DNA of 64,000 bases from Pelagihabitans pacificus (GTDB taxonomy: Bacteria > Bacteroidota > Bacteroidia > Flavobacteriales > Flavobacteriaceae). The translations under genes and the position numbers were made by a program. This document shows, piece after piece, positions 24,898 through 31,660 of this stretch. A model generated the notes under the pieces. That model was given only the letters and a program-made list of their open reading frames with translations, had not been told where the DNA came from and searched no databases. The stretch's first letter is position 1, and the number at the start of each line of letters is the position of its first letter. The stretch lies in assembly GCF_009371985.2 (NCBI RefSeq), contig NZ_VIKU02000003.1:434001-498000 (forward strand), written 5' to 3'.

Positions 24898-25245
24898 ATG
24901 AACCTACTTATGATACGCAGACTTGTAGACTACAAAAAGCTCGACCACCAATTGGCCGCGTTGTTGATCGAAACTTATCCCCATGGTTACGGAGACGATG
25001 ACATCATTGTTTTCACCAATGCCAACGGGGAATACGTTCAAGCGGTTGAAATCAGGACCGAGGATTCGATTTATCTCGTAAAAATCAGTAAAAGCTTGGC
25101 GAATTTCATTTCCAATTTTGAGGATACCATCGAACGCGAGCTGGAAGACAAACAGGAGCCGGTACTGGAAGAAGTTGATTCAATCGATTTAGACGGGGAA
25201 ATGAACCCGGAGTCCGAAATCGACGAGGAGCTTGATTCCGATTAA
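24898..25245 (+). CDS. conserved flavobacterial protein of unknown function
   Basis: 115 aa from ATG 24898 (or ATG 24910). It opens IRRLVDYKKLDHQLAALLIETYPHGYGDDDIIVF, continues with VQAVEIRTEDSIYLVKISKSLA, and ends in a strongly acidic tail of about 40 residues. This arrangement recurs as a short hypothetical in Flavobacteriaceae; no function known. Cytoplasmic and acidic. Preceded by 157 bases without recognised features and followed by the convergent DinB gene. Confidence 0.75.
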   Translation: MNLLMIRRLVDYKKLDHQLAALLIETYPHGYGDDDIIVFTNANGEYVQAVEIRTEDSIYLVKISKSLANFISNFEDTIERELEDKQEPVLEEVDSIDLDGEMNPESEIDEELDSD

Positions 25246-25360
25246 GCTGGTTATACTTACGGATGGTCAAAAACAAACGAAGTATCTCCTTTTTCCGCCT
25301 CTTGCGGGATAGACAACGATTATTTTCGACCTGGGAAACTTATGCACTGTTCTTGGCAAA

Positions 25361-25876
25361 TCACAGATACCTTTCCCGTATCACGTTCCGATGATGCCTT
25401 TGGTGGCCACAGATGACAAAGCCCAGGGCCGCCACGCTCCATTCAAGATTACTGGCAATACCTGTTCGCTCCAACGTTTTGCGGTCTAAATTGGCGAATA
25501 TAGAAATGGTAGATCTGCGAACGATTCTGTATTCCTCGATCAGGCTTTCCTTGGAACGCCGGCTTGGGTCGGAACCCTTGGCGAACACATCCTGGTCGAA
25601 TCCGGGCAAGGGCGTTTGCTCCCCGCGTGCGAACCAAAAAGCCCGAAATTGAAACACCCGCTCCGAATCGATGATGTGCATCAGTGCCTCGGCAATCGTC
25701 CATTTCTCTTTCCCATAGGCATAACCCAGTTTTTCGTCTGGTATACTATGTATGAATTTGGGGAAATTTTCCAATTGCCTTTGTAGGTGGTCCAACAACT
25801 CGACCTCCCCTACCACATCGATATAGTTCCTGTAAAAAGGGTTTCCCTCGGGAAACTTCAATTCGGATGTCATCAT
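25361..25876 (-). CDS. DinB-family protein
   Basis: 171 aa, cytoplasmic four-helix DinB fold. His residues in KWTIAEALMHIIDSERVF and the C-terminal ICGHQRHHRNVIRERYL give the metal triad. The LPGFDQDVFAKGSDPSRRSKESLIEEY segment is typical of the DfsB/DinB branch with putative metal-dependent hydrolase or transferase activity; substrate unknown. Compare the exported DinB protein at 5321, which belongs to a different branch. Likely single-gene transcription; the Lrp-type gene lies 69 bases upstream on the same strand. Confidence 0.88.
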   Translation of the reverse strand: MMTSELKFPEGNPFYRNYIDVVGEVELLDHLQRQLENFPKFIHSIPDEKLGYAYGKEKWTIAEALMHIIDSERVFQFRAFWFARGEQTPLPGFDQDVFAKGSDPSRRSKESLIEEYRIVRRSTISIFANLDRKTLERTGIASNLEWSVAALGFVICGHQRHHRNVIRERYL

Positions 25877-25945
25877 AGCTTCTCAATTAAAAAAATCCCT
25901 TGGACCGGGGCCGTTCGGGATTTTTAACTGTATTATTTGGTGGGA

Positions 25946-26425
25946 TTACAGCTCATTAAAAATCATGTGCATCAAGCGTTTCTTGTCGTTGATGCTTTCT
26001 TCCAGCGAAATCATCGTCTCCGTTCTACTGATTCCGTCGATATCGTCTATTTGAAAAATTATATTCTTGGCATGATTGGTGTCCTTTGCCCTGATTTTAC
26101 AGAAAATATTGAATTTTCCCGTGGTGATATGGGCCACCGTGACATTGGGTATTTGCTCCAAACGCTCCATCACGAATTTGGTCTGATGGGTCTTTTCCAA
26201 AAAGATGCCTACATAGGCGATAAAGGCATACCCGAGTTTTACATAATCCAAAGTCAATGATGATCCCTGAATAATGCCCGCATCCTCCATTTTTTTAACC
26301 CTTACATGTACGGTACCCGCAGATATCAACAGTTTTTTAGCAATGTCGGTAAAGGGAGTTCTGGTGTTTTCAATCAACATATCCAGAATTTGGTGGTCGA
26401 TTTCGTCTAATTTTACTTTTGCCAT
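25946..26425 (-). CDS. Lrp/AsnC-family transcriptional regulator
   Basis: 159 aa. Winged helix-turn-helix at residues ~5-60 (LDEIDHQILDMLIENTRTPFTDIAKKLLISAGTVHVRVKKMEDAGII) followed by the RAM ligand-binding/oligomerisation domain (~70-145, with VAHITTGKFNIFCKIRAKD and the IDDIDGISRTETMISLEE strand). Such regulators sense amino acids; the neighbouring proline dehydrogenase and aromatic-pathway genes make amino-acid metabolism a reasonable target, but no operator can be assigned. The upstream region near 26488-26505 carries TGTAACAAAAATGTAA. Confidence 0.93.
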   Translation of the reverse strand: MAKVKLDEIDHQILDMLIENTRTPFTDIAKKLLISAGTVHVRVKKMEDAGIIQGSSLTLDYVKLGYAFIAYVGIFLEKTHQTKFVMERLEQIPNVTVAHITTGKFNIFCKIRAKDTNHAKNIIFQIDDIDGISRTETMISLEESINDKKRLMHMIFNEL

Positions 26426-26539
26426 GCTTTTATTATTTTTAGCAAAAATAGTTAATTAAGAAAATATATTCAATAAAAGCTCTCTTTTTGTAACAAAAAT
26501 GTAATGGTTTGATAATTTCCGCAGATTGTTAAACAGAAC

Positions 26540-27649
26540 TTACCTACATAATCCTTTCCAGTATTCCGTAGTTTTTAACAGCGAAAGCTCCTTGGCATCC
26601 CCGCAATCATATTCTAAATGCCCGAAACGCGGAAGCTCGCTCGGAACGGTCTCGTACTGTGGTTCAAAATTGAGTGTGTCGTTTACGAGCTTTTCCTTGA
26701 ACATGATCCCTACCGCTACCTCTTCCCCATATTTCGTATTAATCCGATGCGGATTCTTCACCAAGACATCGAAGAACTGTTTGCTATTCCCGGGAATCTC
26801 GAAATAAGCCTCCCGTTCGTAGCTTTCGACTTTATTTTCGGCAATGGTCGAAAGTGCCTGTAGGAGCGCATAAAAAATATACTCCCGTGTCTTCTCCCGC
26901 TGATAGTCCCCTGGGTAATGCCCTGCCTCAAAAAGGATGGTCGGGGTTTGAAGCATCTGGAAGGTATCCCCGATGCAATTGGGATTGAACGCATCGTCGT
27001 AGCGGCCTACCTGCCCCGGGATGATGCCTTGAAGCATTTCGTTCATGGCAACGATGAGCCGCATGCTTCTGTCGCGGCTTTCCGAAATGCCGCGTTCTTC
27101 GTCGTGGGCGGGTGCCAGAAAAGAGACGGTTGCCGGCTTTGGGGCAGTACCCACATTAAAAATGGTACGCTGATCGTGAAGGTTGAAACAAAAATTCGGC
27201 TCAAAGGTGTCGTAAAGCTCCCGCAATGCCCTGCTTTCGGGCTGACTTCGAATTTGTGCATCCCTATTCAAGTCTACTCCATTTTTGTTGACCCTTGTAT
27301 AGGCCACCGCACCATCCGGGTTGAGTATGGGGATTATTTTCAAGGTACAACGCTCGTTTAGCAACTTTGCCGTTTCATCGGAAGTCTTCAAAAAGCTTAA
27401 AAGATCCAATACCGCTTTCGTGGTGGTCGATTCGTTTCCGTGCATTTGCGACCACATCAAAATCTTCTGCGTACCCTTACCGACGGTTATGACAGGAATC
27501 GGATTGCCCATCACGGATTCCCCAACCTTGGTTACAAAAAAACCGGTCGATTTCTTTTTAAAAAAGGGTTCGAGATGGGCCAATGTAACATATCTACCGG
27601 TAACGGATTTTTCTTTAATCGTGTCGTAATCGAAAGCAATGCTGTTCAT
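26540..27649 (-). CDS. M14-family zinc carboxypeptidase
   Basis: 369 aa without an obvious signal peptide. The zinc site is H70 and E73 in WSQMHGNESTT and H158 in FNLHDQR; the substrate-carboxylate-binding NR pair is at GVDLNRD (128-129). NPDGAVAYTR and ILFEAGHYPGDYQRE (general-base Glu) complete the M14 signature. A C-terminal ~80-residue extension follows. It removes C-terminal residues from peptides, or acts as an amidase; cytoplasmic location suggests peptide recycling. Divergent from the XRE gene across the operator-like cluster at 27668-27766. Confidence 0.88.
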   Translation of the reverse strand: MNSIAFDYDTIKEKSVTGRYVTLAHLEPFFKKKSTGFFVTKVGESVMGNPIPVITVGKGTQKILMWSQMHGNESTTTKAVLDLLSFLKTSDETAKLLNERCTLKIIPILNPDGAVAYTRVNKNGVDLNRDAQIRSQPESRALRELYDTFEPNFCFNLHDQRTIFNVGTAPKPATVSFLAPAHDEERGISESRDRSMRLIVAMNEMLQGIIPGQVGRYDDAFNPNCIGDTFQMLQTPTILFEAGHYPGDYQREKTREYIFYALLQALSTIAENKVESYEREAYFEIPGNSKQFFDVLVKNPHRINTKYGEEVAVGIMFKEKLVNDTLNFEPQYETVPSELPRFGHLEYDCGDAKELSLLKTTEYWKGLCR

Positions 27650-27667
27650 ACCATCTTGAATCGGGAT

Positions 27668-27766
27668 ACAAATGTAACATCAATATAAATTACATTTGTA
27701 ATCCGCATAAGTTACAGATGTTATTTAAAAAAGGAGCTCGAAACCTCTTTTTTTATACATCTGTAA
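27668..27766. promoter_or_regulatory. cluster of four TTACAnnTGT half-sites
   Basis: ACAAATGTAA (27668-27677) and TTACATTTGT (27690-27699) form a perfect inverted pair with a 12-base spacer. TTACAGATGT (27712-27721) and ACATCTGTAA (27757-27766) form a second perfect pair with a 35-base spacer. All four are versions of TTACAnnTGT, so two related palindromic operators lie between the divergent carboxypeptidase and XRE genes. Autoregulation by the XRE protein is a natural guess. Confidence 0.6.
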
Positions 27767-27904
27767 ACGAAAAAGGACGTATTCATAAGCTTGAATTATA
27801 AATAACTATTAATCAGTATTTTAAAATATGATACGTTAATTAAAACTATCAATTATTGAAGGTTGAAAACCAGCGTTTGGGAGGCTGGGAATGATTCTTT
27901 TTTG

Positions 27905-27912
27905 TATGTTTG
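27905..27912 (+). promoter_or_regulatory. -7 box of the XRE-family gene
   Basis: TATGTTTG fits TAnnTTTG and ends 16 bases before the ATG at 27929, giving a very short leader. A clear -33 TTG at the usual distance is not seen (the nearest is 25 bases upstream, at 27877). Confidence 0.45.
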
Positions 27913-27928
27913 ATGAAAATTAGTTACA

Positions 27929-28300
27929 ATGGTAAACACCGAGGATTTTATCCGGCGATTGGAGCAGTTGTTACACTATTATGGGCTCTCGGCTTCCGCT
28001 TTTGCAGATAAGGTTCAGGTGCAACGTTCCAGTATTTCGCACTTGCTTTCAGGTCGAAACAAACCAAGCCTTGATTTTGTCTTGAAGGTGGTGAAGACTT
28101 TTCCCGAGGTGAATCTTTATTGGTTGTTAAATGGCAAAGGAAGTTTTCCTGCCGAAGCCAAAAGCGGTGAATCTTCCAAAGCCGCTCCTGCCCCCTCGGT
28201 CACAAAATCGCTTCCCCAAGCGGACCCTTCCGAAAAAACAATCGAAAAAATTATCATTTTTTATTCCGACGGCAGTTTTAAGTCGTATCACGGCCACTGA
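27929..28300 (+). CDS. XRE-family helix-turn-helix regulator
   Basis: 123 aa. Residues ~7-65 are a five-helix HTH_3 domain (FIRRLEQLLHYYGLSASAFADKVQVQRSSISHLLSGRNKPSLDFVLKVVKTFPEVNLYWLLNGKG). The rest is a flexible Ala/Pro/Lys-rich linker (~70-105) and a short ending EKIIIFYSDGSFKSYHGH, a common tail of flavobacterial XRE proteins. DNA-binding transcription factor; the operator cluster directly upstream suggests self-regulation. The lipoprotein gene starts 29 bases downstream. Confidence 0.9.
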   Translation: MVNTEDFIRRLEQLLHYYGLSASAFADKVQVQRSSISHLLSGRNKPSLDFVLKVVKTFPEVNLYWLLNGKGSFPAEAKSGESSKAAPAPSVTKSLPQADPSEKTIEKIIIFYSDGSFKSYHGH

Positions 28301-28329
28301 GTTGTAAAACAATTTCTTTATTTTGCGAC

Positions 28330-28707
28330 ATGATGAGAAAAGTCTTTTTCAGTGTTCCTATTTTATTTCTAGCTTTCTCCTGCTATGCCCCGCAAAGGGA
28401 TTGTAAGGCTTTCACCGACGGGAAGTTTTCCTTTACCACGGTCATCGATGGCGAAGAGGTTACCACAACCTTCTTGCGATCGGGTGATTTGGAAATCGAC
28501 TATTTTCAAGGGAAAGCCGATTCTTCCTCGGTTCGATGGATCAATGACTGTGAATACATCGTTCGAAAACTAAGCCCGAAAAACAAGTCGGAGGAGCAGG
28601 CCGTACATATGAAAATATTGTCCACCACGGATAATTCCTATACATTTGAATACAACATGGTCGGTGCTAGTAAAAAGTCGAAGGGAACCGCCATAAAAAT
28701 CGACTAA
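28330..28707 (+). CDS. small lipoprotein conserved in Flavobacteriaceae
   Basis: 125 aa (ATG 28330 or 28333). Signal with lipobox AFSCYAP. The mature beta-rich domain has CKAFTDGKFSFTTVIDGEEVTTTFLRSGDLEID, SVRWINDCEYIVRKL and YTFEYNMVGASKKSKGTAIKI, with two Cys that may pair. Proteins of this pattern are sometimes mislabelled as topoisomerase-related; nothing in the sequence supports that. Function unknown, periplasmic. It is followed 3 bases later by the TerC gene and likely shares its transcript. Confidence 0.72.
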   Translation: MMRKVFFSVPILFLAFSCYAPQRDCKAFTDGKFSFTTVIDGEEVTTTFLRSGDLEIDYFQGKADSSSVRWINDCEYIVRKLSPKNKSEEQAVHMKILSTTDNSYTFEYNMVGASKKSKGTAIKID

Positions 28708-28710
28708 ACT

Positions 28711-29526
28711 ATGTTTGAAATCTTCACCAGTCCGGACGCATGGATCGCTTTGCTGACCCTGACGTTCTTGGAAATCGTTTTGGGTATCGATAACATTATC
28801 TTCATCTCTATCGCGGCAGGTAAACTCGAAAAGGGGCAACGTAAAAGAGCGACCAACATCGGATTGGCCCTAGCCATGGTGTTACGTATTGTGCTGCTGT
28901 TTGGTATTTCGTTACTCACCACCATGAAAAAACCCTTTTGGATGATCGATACCGATTGGATATCCGGCGGTATCAGCGGGCAGGCATTGATTCTGTTCGC
29001 AGGTGGCCTCTTCCTTCTCTATAAAAGCACCAAAGAGATTCATGAAAAGGTCGAGGATAGGGGCTATGATGAAAGGGAAGTAAAAAAAGCACGTTCTACT
29101 TCGTTTACCAATGCCATTTTGCAAATAACCGTTATTAACATTGTCTTTTCCTTTGATTCGATTCTAACGGCGATCGGGATGACCAACGGTATATCTCCCA
29201 ACCCCAACGATGCCCTGATTCTGATGGTCGTGGCCGTGGTCATCTCGGTAATCATCATGATGCTTTTCGCCAACCCTGTCGGCAATTTTGTGAGCCGTCA
29301 CCCTTCCGTCCAGATTTTAGGCCTTTCGTTCCTGATTCTCATCGGGTTTATGTTGGTTGCCGAAGCTGCCCACCTATCGCATTTGGTGGTCTTTGGAAAC
29401 GAAGTCGGTACCATCCCAAAAGGATACCTCTATTTTGCAATTGCATTTTCGTTGATGGTCGAGTTTGTCGATTTGAAACGACTTAAAAATAAGAAGGTCC
29501 CCGCAGAGACCTTGGATAATGAATAA
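28711..29526 (+). CDS. TerC-family integral membrane protein
   Basis: 271 aa with seven to eight spans. The TerC signature acidic residues sit in the first span (LEIVLGIDNIIFISI) and in the fifth (INIVFSFDSILTAIGM), giving the metal-binding intramembrane pair. TerC-family proteins export Mn2+ and help load metal onto exported enzymes; the tellurite name is historical. It follows the small lipoprotein by 3 bases and precedes the DUF2147 gene by 26 bases. Confidence 0.93.
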   Translation: MFEIFTSPDAWIALLTLTFLEIVLGIDNIIFISIAAGKLEKGQRKRATNIGLALAMVLRIVLLFGISLLTTMKKPFWMIDTDWISGGISGQALILFAGGLFLLYKSTKEIHEKVEDRGYDEREVKKARSTSFTNAILQITVINIVFSFDSILTAIGMTNGISPNPNDALILMVVAVVISVIIMMLFANPVGNFVSRHPSVQILGLSFLILIGFMLVAEAAHLSHLVVFGNEVGTIPKGYLYFAIAFSLMVEFVDLKRLKNKKVPAETLDNE

Positions 29527-29552
29527 CCCCGTATTAAAAAAAGTGCCCCCAA

Positions 29553-29987
29553 ATGAAACATTTTGAAAAAAGAGTTTTTACCACCTTGGCCTGTGTTCTT
29601 CTTACCCTATTGGTAAAGGCACAGGATATATACGGCGAATGGAAAACCATCGATGACGAAACGGGAGAGGCCAAATCCGTGGTCGAAATTTATGAGAATG
29701 ACGGTAAGGTCTATGGAAAAATAGTCGAGCTACTTCAGGAAGAAGACCGTGGAAGGCTTTGTACCAAATGTGAGGGGGATGACAAGAACAAACCGGTCAA
29801 AGGGCTGGTCATCATGAAGGAAATGAAAAAAGATGGGGATGAATATGAAGATGGCACCATTTTCGACCCCAAGAAAGGAAAGCGGTACGACTGTAAGATA
29901 TGGATCGACGACGACAACCCCGACATCCTGAACGTTAGGGGGTATGTCAGCTTTTTCTACCGTACCCAGCAATGGCATCGGAAATGA
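29553..29987 (+). CDS. DUF2147 exported protein
   Basis: 144 aa with a cleavable signal (ending LVKAQ) and a DUF2147 beta-barrel: DIYGEWKTIDDETGEAKSVVEIYENDGKVYGKIVEL, CTKCEGDDKNKPVKGLVIM, GTIFDPKKGKRYDCKIWID and LNVRGYVSFFYRTQQWHR. Length normal. Periplasmic protein of unknown function; the lipocalin-like fold suggests hydrophobic ligand binding. Last gene of the probable run starting at 28330. Confidence 0.9.
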   Translation: MKHFEKRVFTTLACVLLTLLVKAQDIYGEWKTIDDETGEAKSVVEIYENDGKVYGKIVELLQEEDRGRLCTKCEGDDKNKPVKGLVIMKEMKKDGDEYEDGTIFDPKKGKRYDCKIWIDDDNPDILNVRGYVSFFYRTQQWHRK

Positions 29988-30073
29988 TGACTAAGGCATA
30001 GTCGCCGAAGTGCTACAGGAACGCGATTGCATCCTCTACCCCTCTTTCTGGTTTGTTTAAGCCTCCGGATCGC

Positions 30074-31030
30074 CTAATTGGGCCTACTAAAGGCCACCGC
30101 TGGATTTTTCTTTTTTTGCTCCCGGAAAAGGCGTTGCTGCTGCTTTACCGTCATGGTGCTACCGTCATGGCTCCACCCCGGGGGGCCAAAGATATACATG
30201 AGCTTATGGGTTAGTTTCGGAGACTTTTTGGTGTCGTTCCAGATATCTTTGAACTCATGGGTAAGAATAACCAAGGGATTATAGGAATTAGGCGCATGAA
30301 TGACCCCGTACTTTACGTCGATATCATCGTCCAATTCTTTCCAAGTACCGAATAGTTTGTCAAAAATGTTTAAAAAGCCACCATGGTTTTTATCCAGATA
30401 CTCCACGTTTTGGGCATGGTGTACCTGATGCATGGTATGGGTGTTGAAAATCTTTTCAACCCATCCCATCTTGGGAACATACACCGAATGTAACTGAAAT
30501 TGCCACAATGCTTCGATACCCAAGGCAACGACCACCATTTCCGGAGGGAAACCGATGGCAGGCATCCACATATAGAACAAGGGCTTGTAAAGAATAGTGA
30601 ACCAACCGTTACGAACCGCTGTACCCAAATTAAAATTGTCCGAGGAGTGGTGCACGATATGCGCAGCCCACAAAATGCGGATCTCATGATTTGCGCGGTG
30701 AAACCAATAATAGGTGAAGTCATCTGCCAACTGACAGAGCAACCAGACATACCAGGCATAGCCAAAAGATTCATAACCCATGATATTGGTACGCACCCCG
30801 TCTACCAGTGGATTGAAGAACTCAAAAGTATATTCAAAAATGACGATGGCCGAAACAACTTTGACCAAAGGAGCAATAATCGCCGATCCTATACCCATGG
30901 CACCACTGGCAAACAAATCCTTCCACTCGTATAAATGGTCGTCTCCGTGTGTTTTGCTATATGTTAATTCGAGAAGTATAAAAGCGATGAAGCAAGGAAC
31001 ACCGTATACCAGGGGGTTGGTAAAATCCAT
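30074..31030 (-). CDS. sterol desaturase / fatty acid hydroxylase family protein
   Basis: 318 aa, membrane di-iron enzyme. The His clusters are WFHRANHEIRILWAAHIVHHSSDNFN (HxxxH and HxxHH) and HTMHQVHHAQ (HxxHH), the eight-His metal site of the family, between four or five spans. It hydroxylates or desaturates lipid chains using O2 and an electron donor. The C-terminal cytoplasmic part (LTHEFKDIWNDTKKSP) is basic. Substrate cannot be read from sequence; ornithine lipids or carotenoids are possible in flavobacteria. Confidence 0.9.
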   Translation of the reverse strand: MDFTNPLVYGVPCFIAFILLELTYSKTHGDDHLYEWKDLFASGAMGIGSAIIAPLVKVVSAIVIFEYTFEFFNPLVDGVRTNIMGYESFGYAWYVWLLCQLADDFTYYWFHRANHEIRILWAAHIVHHSSDNFNLGTAVRNGWFTILYKPLFYMWMPAIGFPPEMVVVALGIEALWQFQLHSVYVPKMGWVEKIFNTHTMHQVHHAQNVEYLDKNHGGFLNIFDKLFGTWKELDDDIDVKYGVIHAPNSYNPLVILTHEFKDIWNDTKKSPKLTHKLMYIFGPPGWSHDGSTMTVKQQQRLFREQKKKNPAVAFSRPN

Positions 31031-31135
31031 TTAAATTAATTTCCGTTAAATATAGGGATAAACATTTCTAATTGAAGAAGTTGTTTAACAGTTACCTCTG
31101 ATTATAATCATTTTAAGGGAGGAATCATAAACAAT

Positions 31136-31567
31136 TCACTCTTTTAACTGTTTTAACAAGCTGTTCTGTTCTTTCATCAATTGCTCCATACTGGCCAACA
31201 ACTCGATGTCTTTCGGTGTTTTAACAGCCTCGTCCTTCGGGTCTTCCGCTTTGTCCTTGAATTTATTAAAAGCTTTCAGTACCACGAAAATGGTCAGGGC
31301 AATGACTCCAAAGTCGATAACGACCTCTAGCAATTCCCCGTATCCAATGGCCACCTCCTCTACCGTATCACCCGCTTCGCGAAGCACCCATTTCTTATTG
31401 GCCAAGGTAACATTATTGGTCAATAATGACAGCGGTGGCATGGCCACTTTCTTTACCAAAACATTTACTACGTTATTGAAAGCGGTACCGATGATGATTC
31501 CAATGGCCATATCGACCATATTCCCTTTCACCGCGAAATTTTTGAATTCCTTTACAAAGTTTTTCAT
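31136..31567 (-). CDS. mscL: large-conductance mechanosensitive channel
   Basis: 143 aa. N-terminal amphipathic helix KNFVKEFKNFAVKGNMVDMAIGIIIGTAFNNVVNVLVKKVAMPPLSLL (helix and pore-lining first span), loop, second span VIDFGVIALTIFVVLKAFNKF, and a C-terminal coiled bundle (IELLASMEQLMKEQNSLLKQLK). Forms a homopentameric emergency valve opened by membrane tension in hypo-osmotic shock. Normal length. Confidence 0.95.
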   Translation of the reverse strand: MKNFVKEFKNFAVKGNMVDMAIGIIIGTAFNNVVNVLVKKVAMPPLSLLTNNVTLANKKWVLREAGDTVEEVAIGYGELLEVVIDFGVIALTIFVVLKAFNKFKDKAEDPKDEAVKTPKDIELLASMEQLMKEQNSLLKQLKE

Positions 31568-31660
31568 CCGTATAGTTATGTTATATCAAAGGCAAGATAT
31601 AATGCGCGATTGTTTTGCAGATGGATAGCACCGTTGTGGCCTTGCCTGAATACATAGCAC

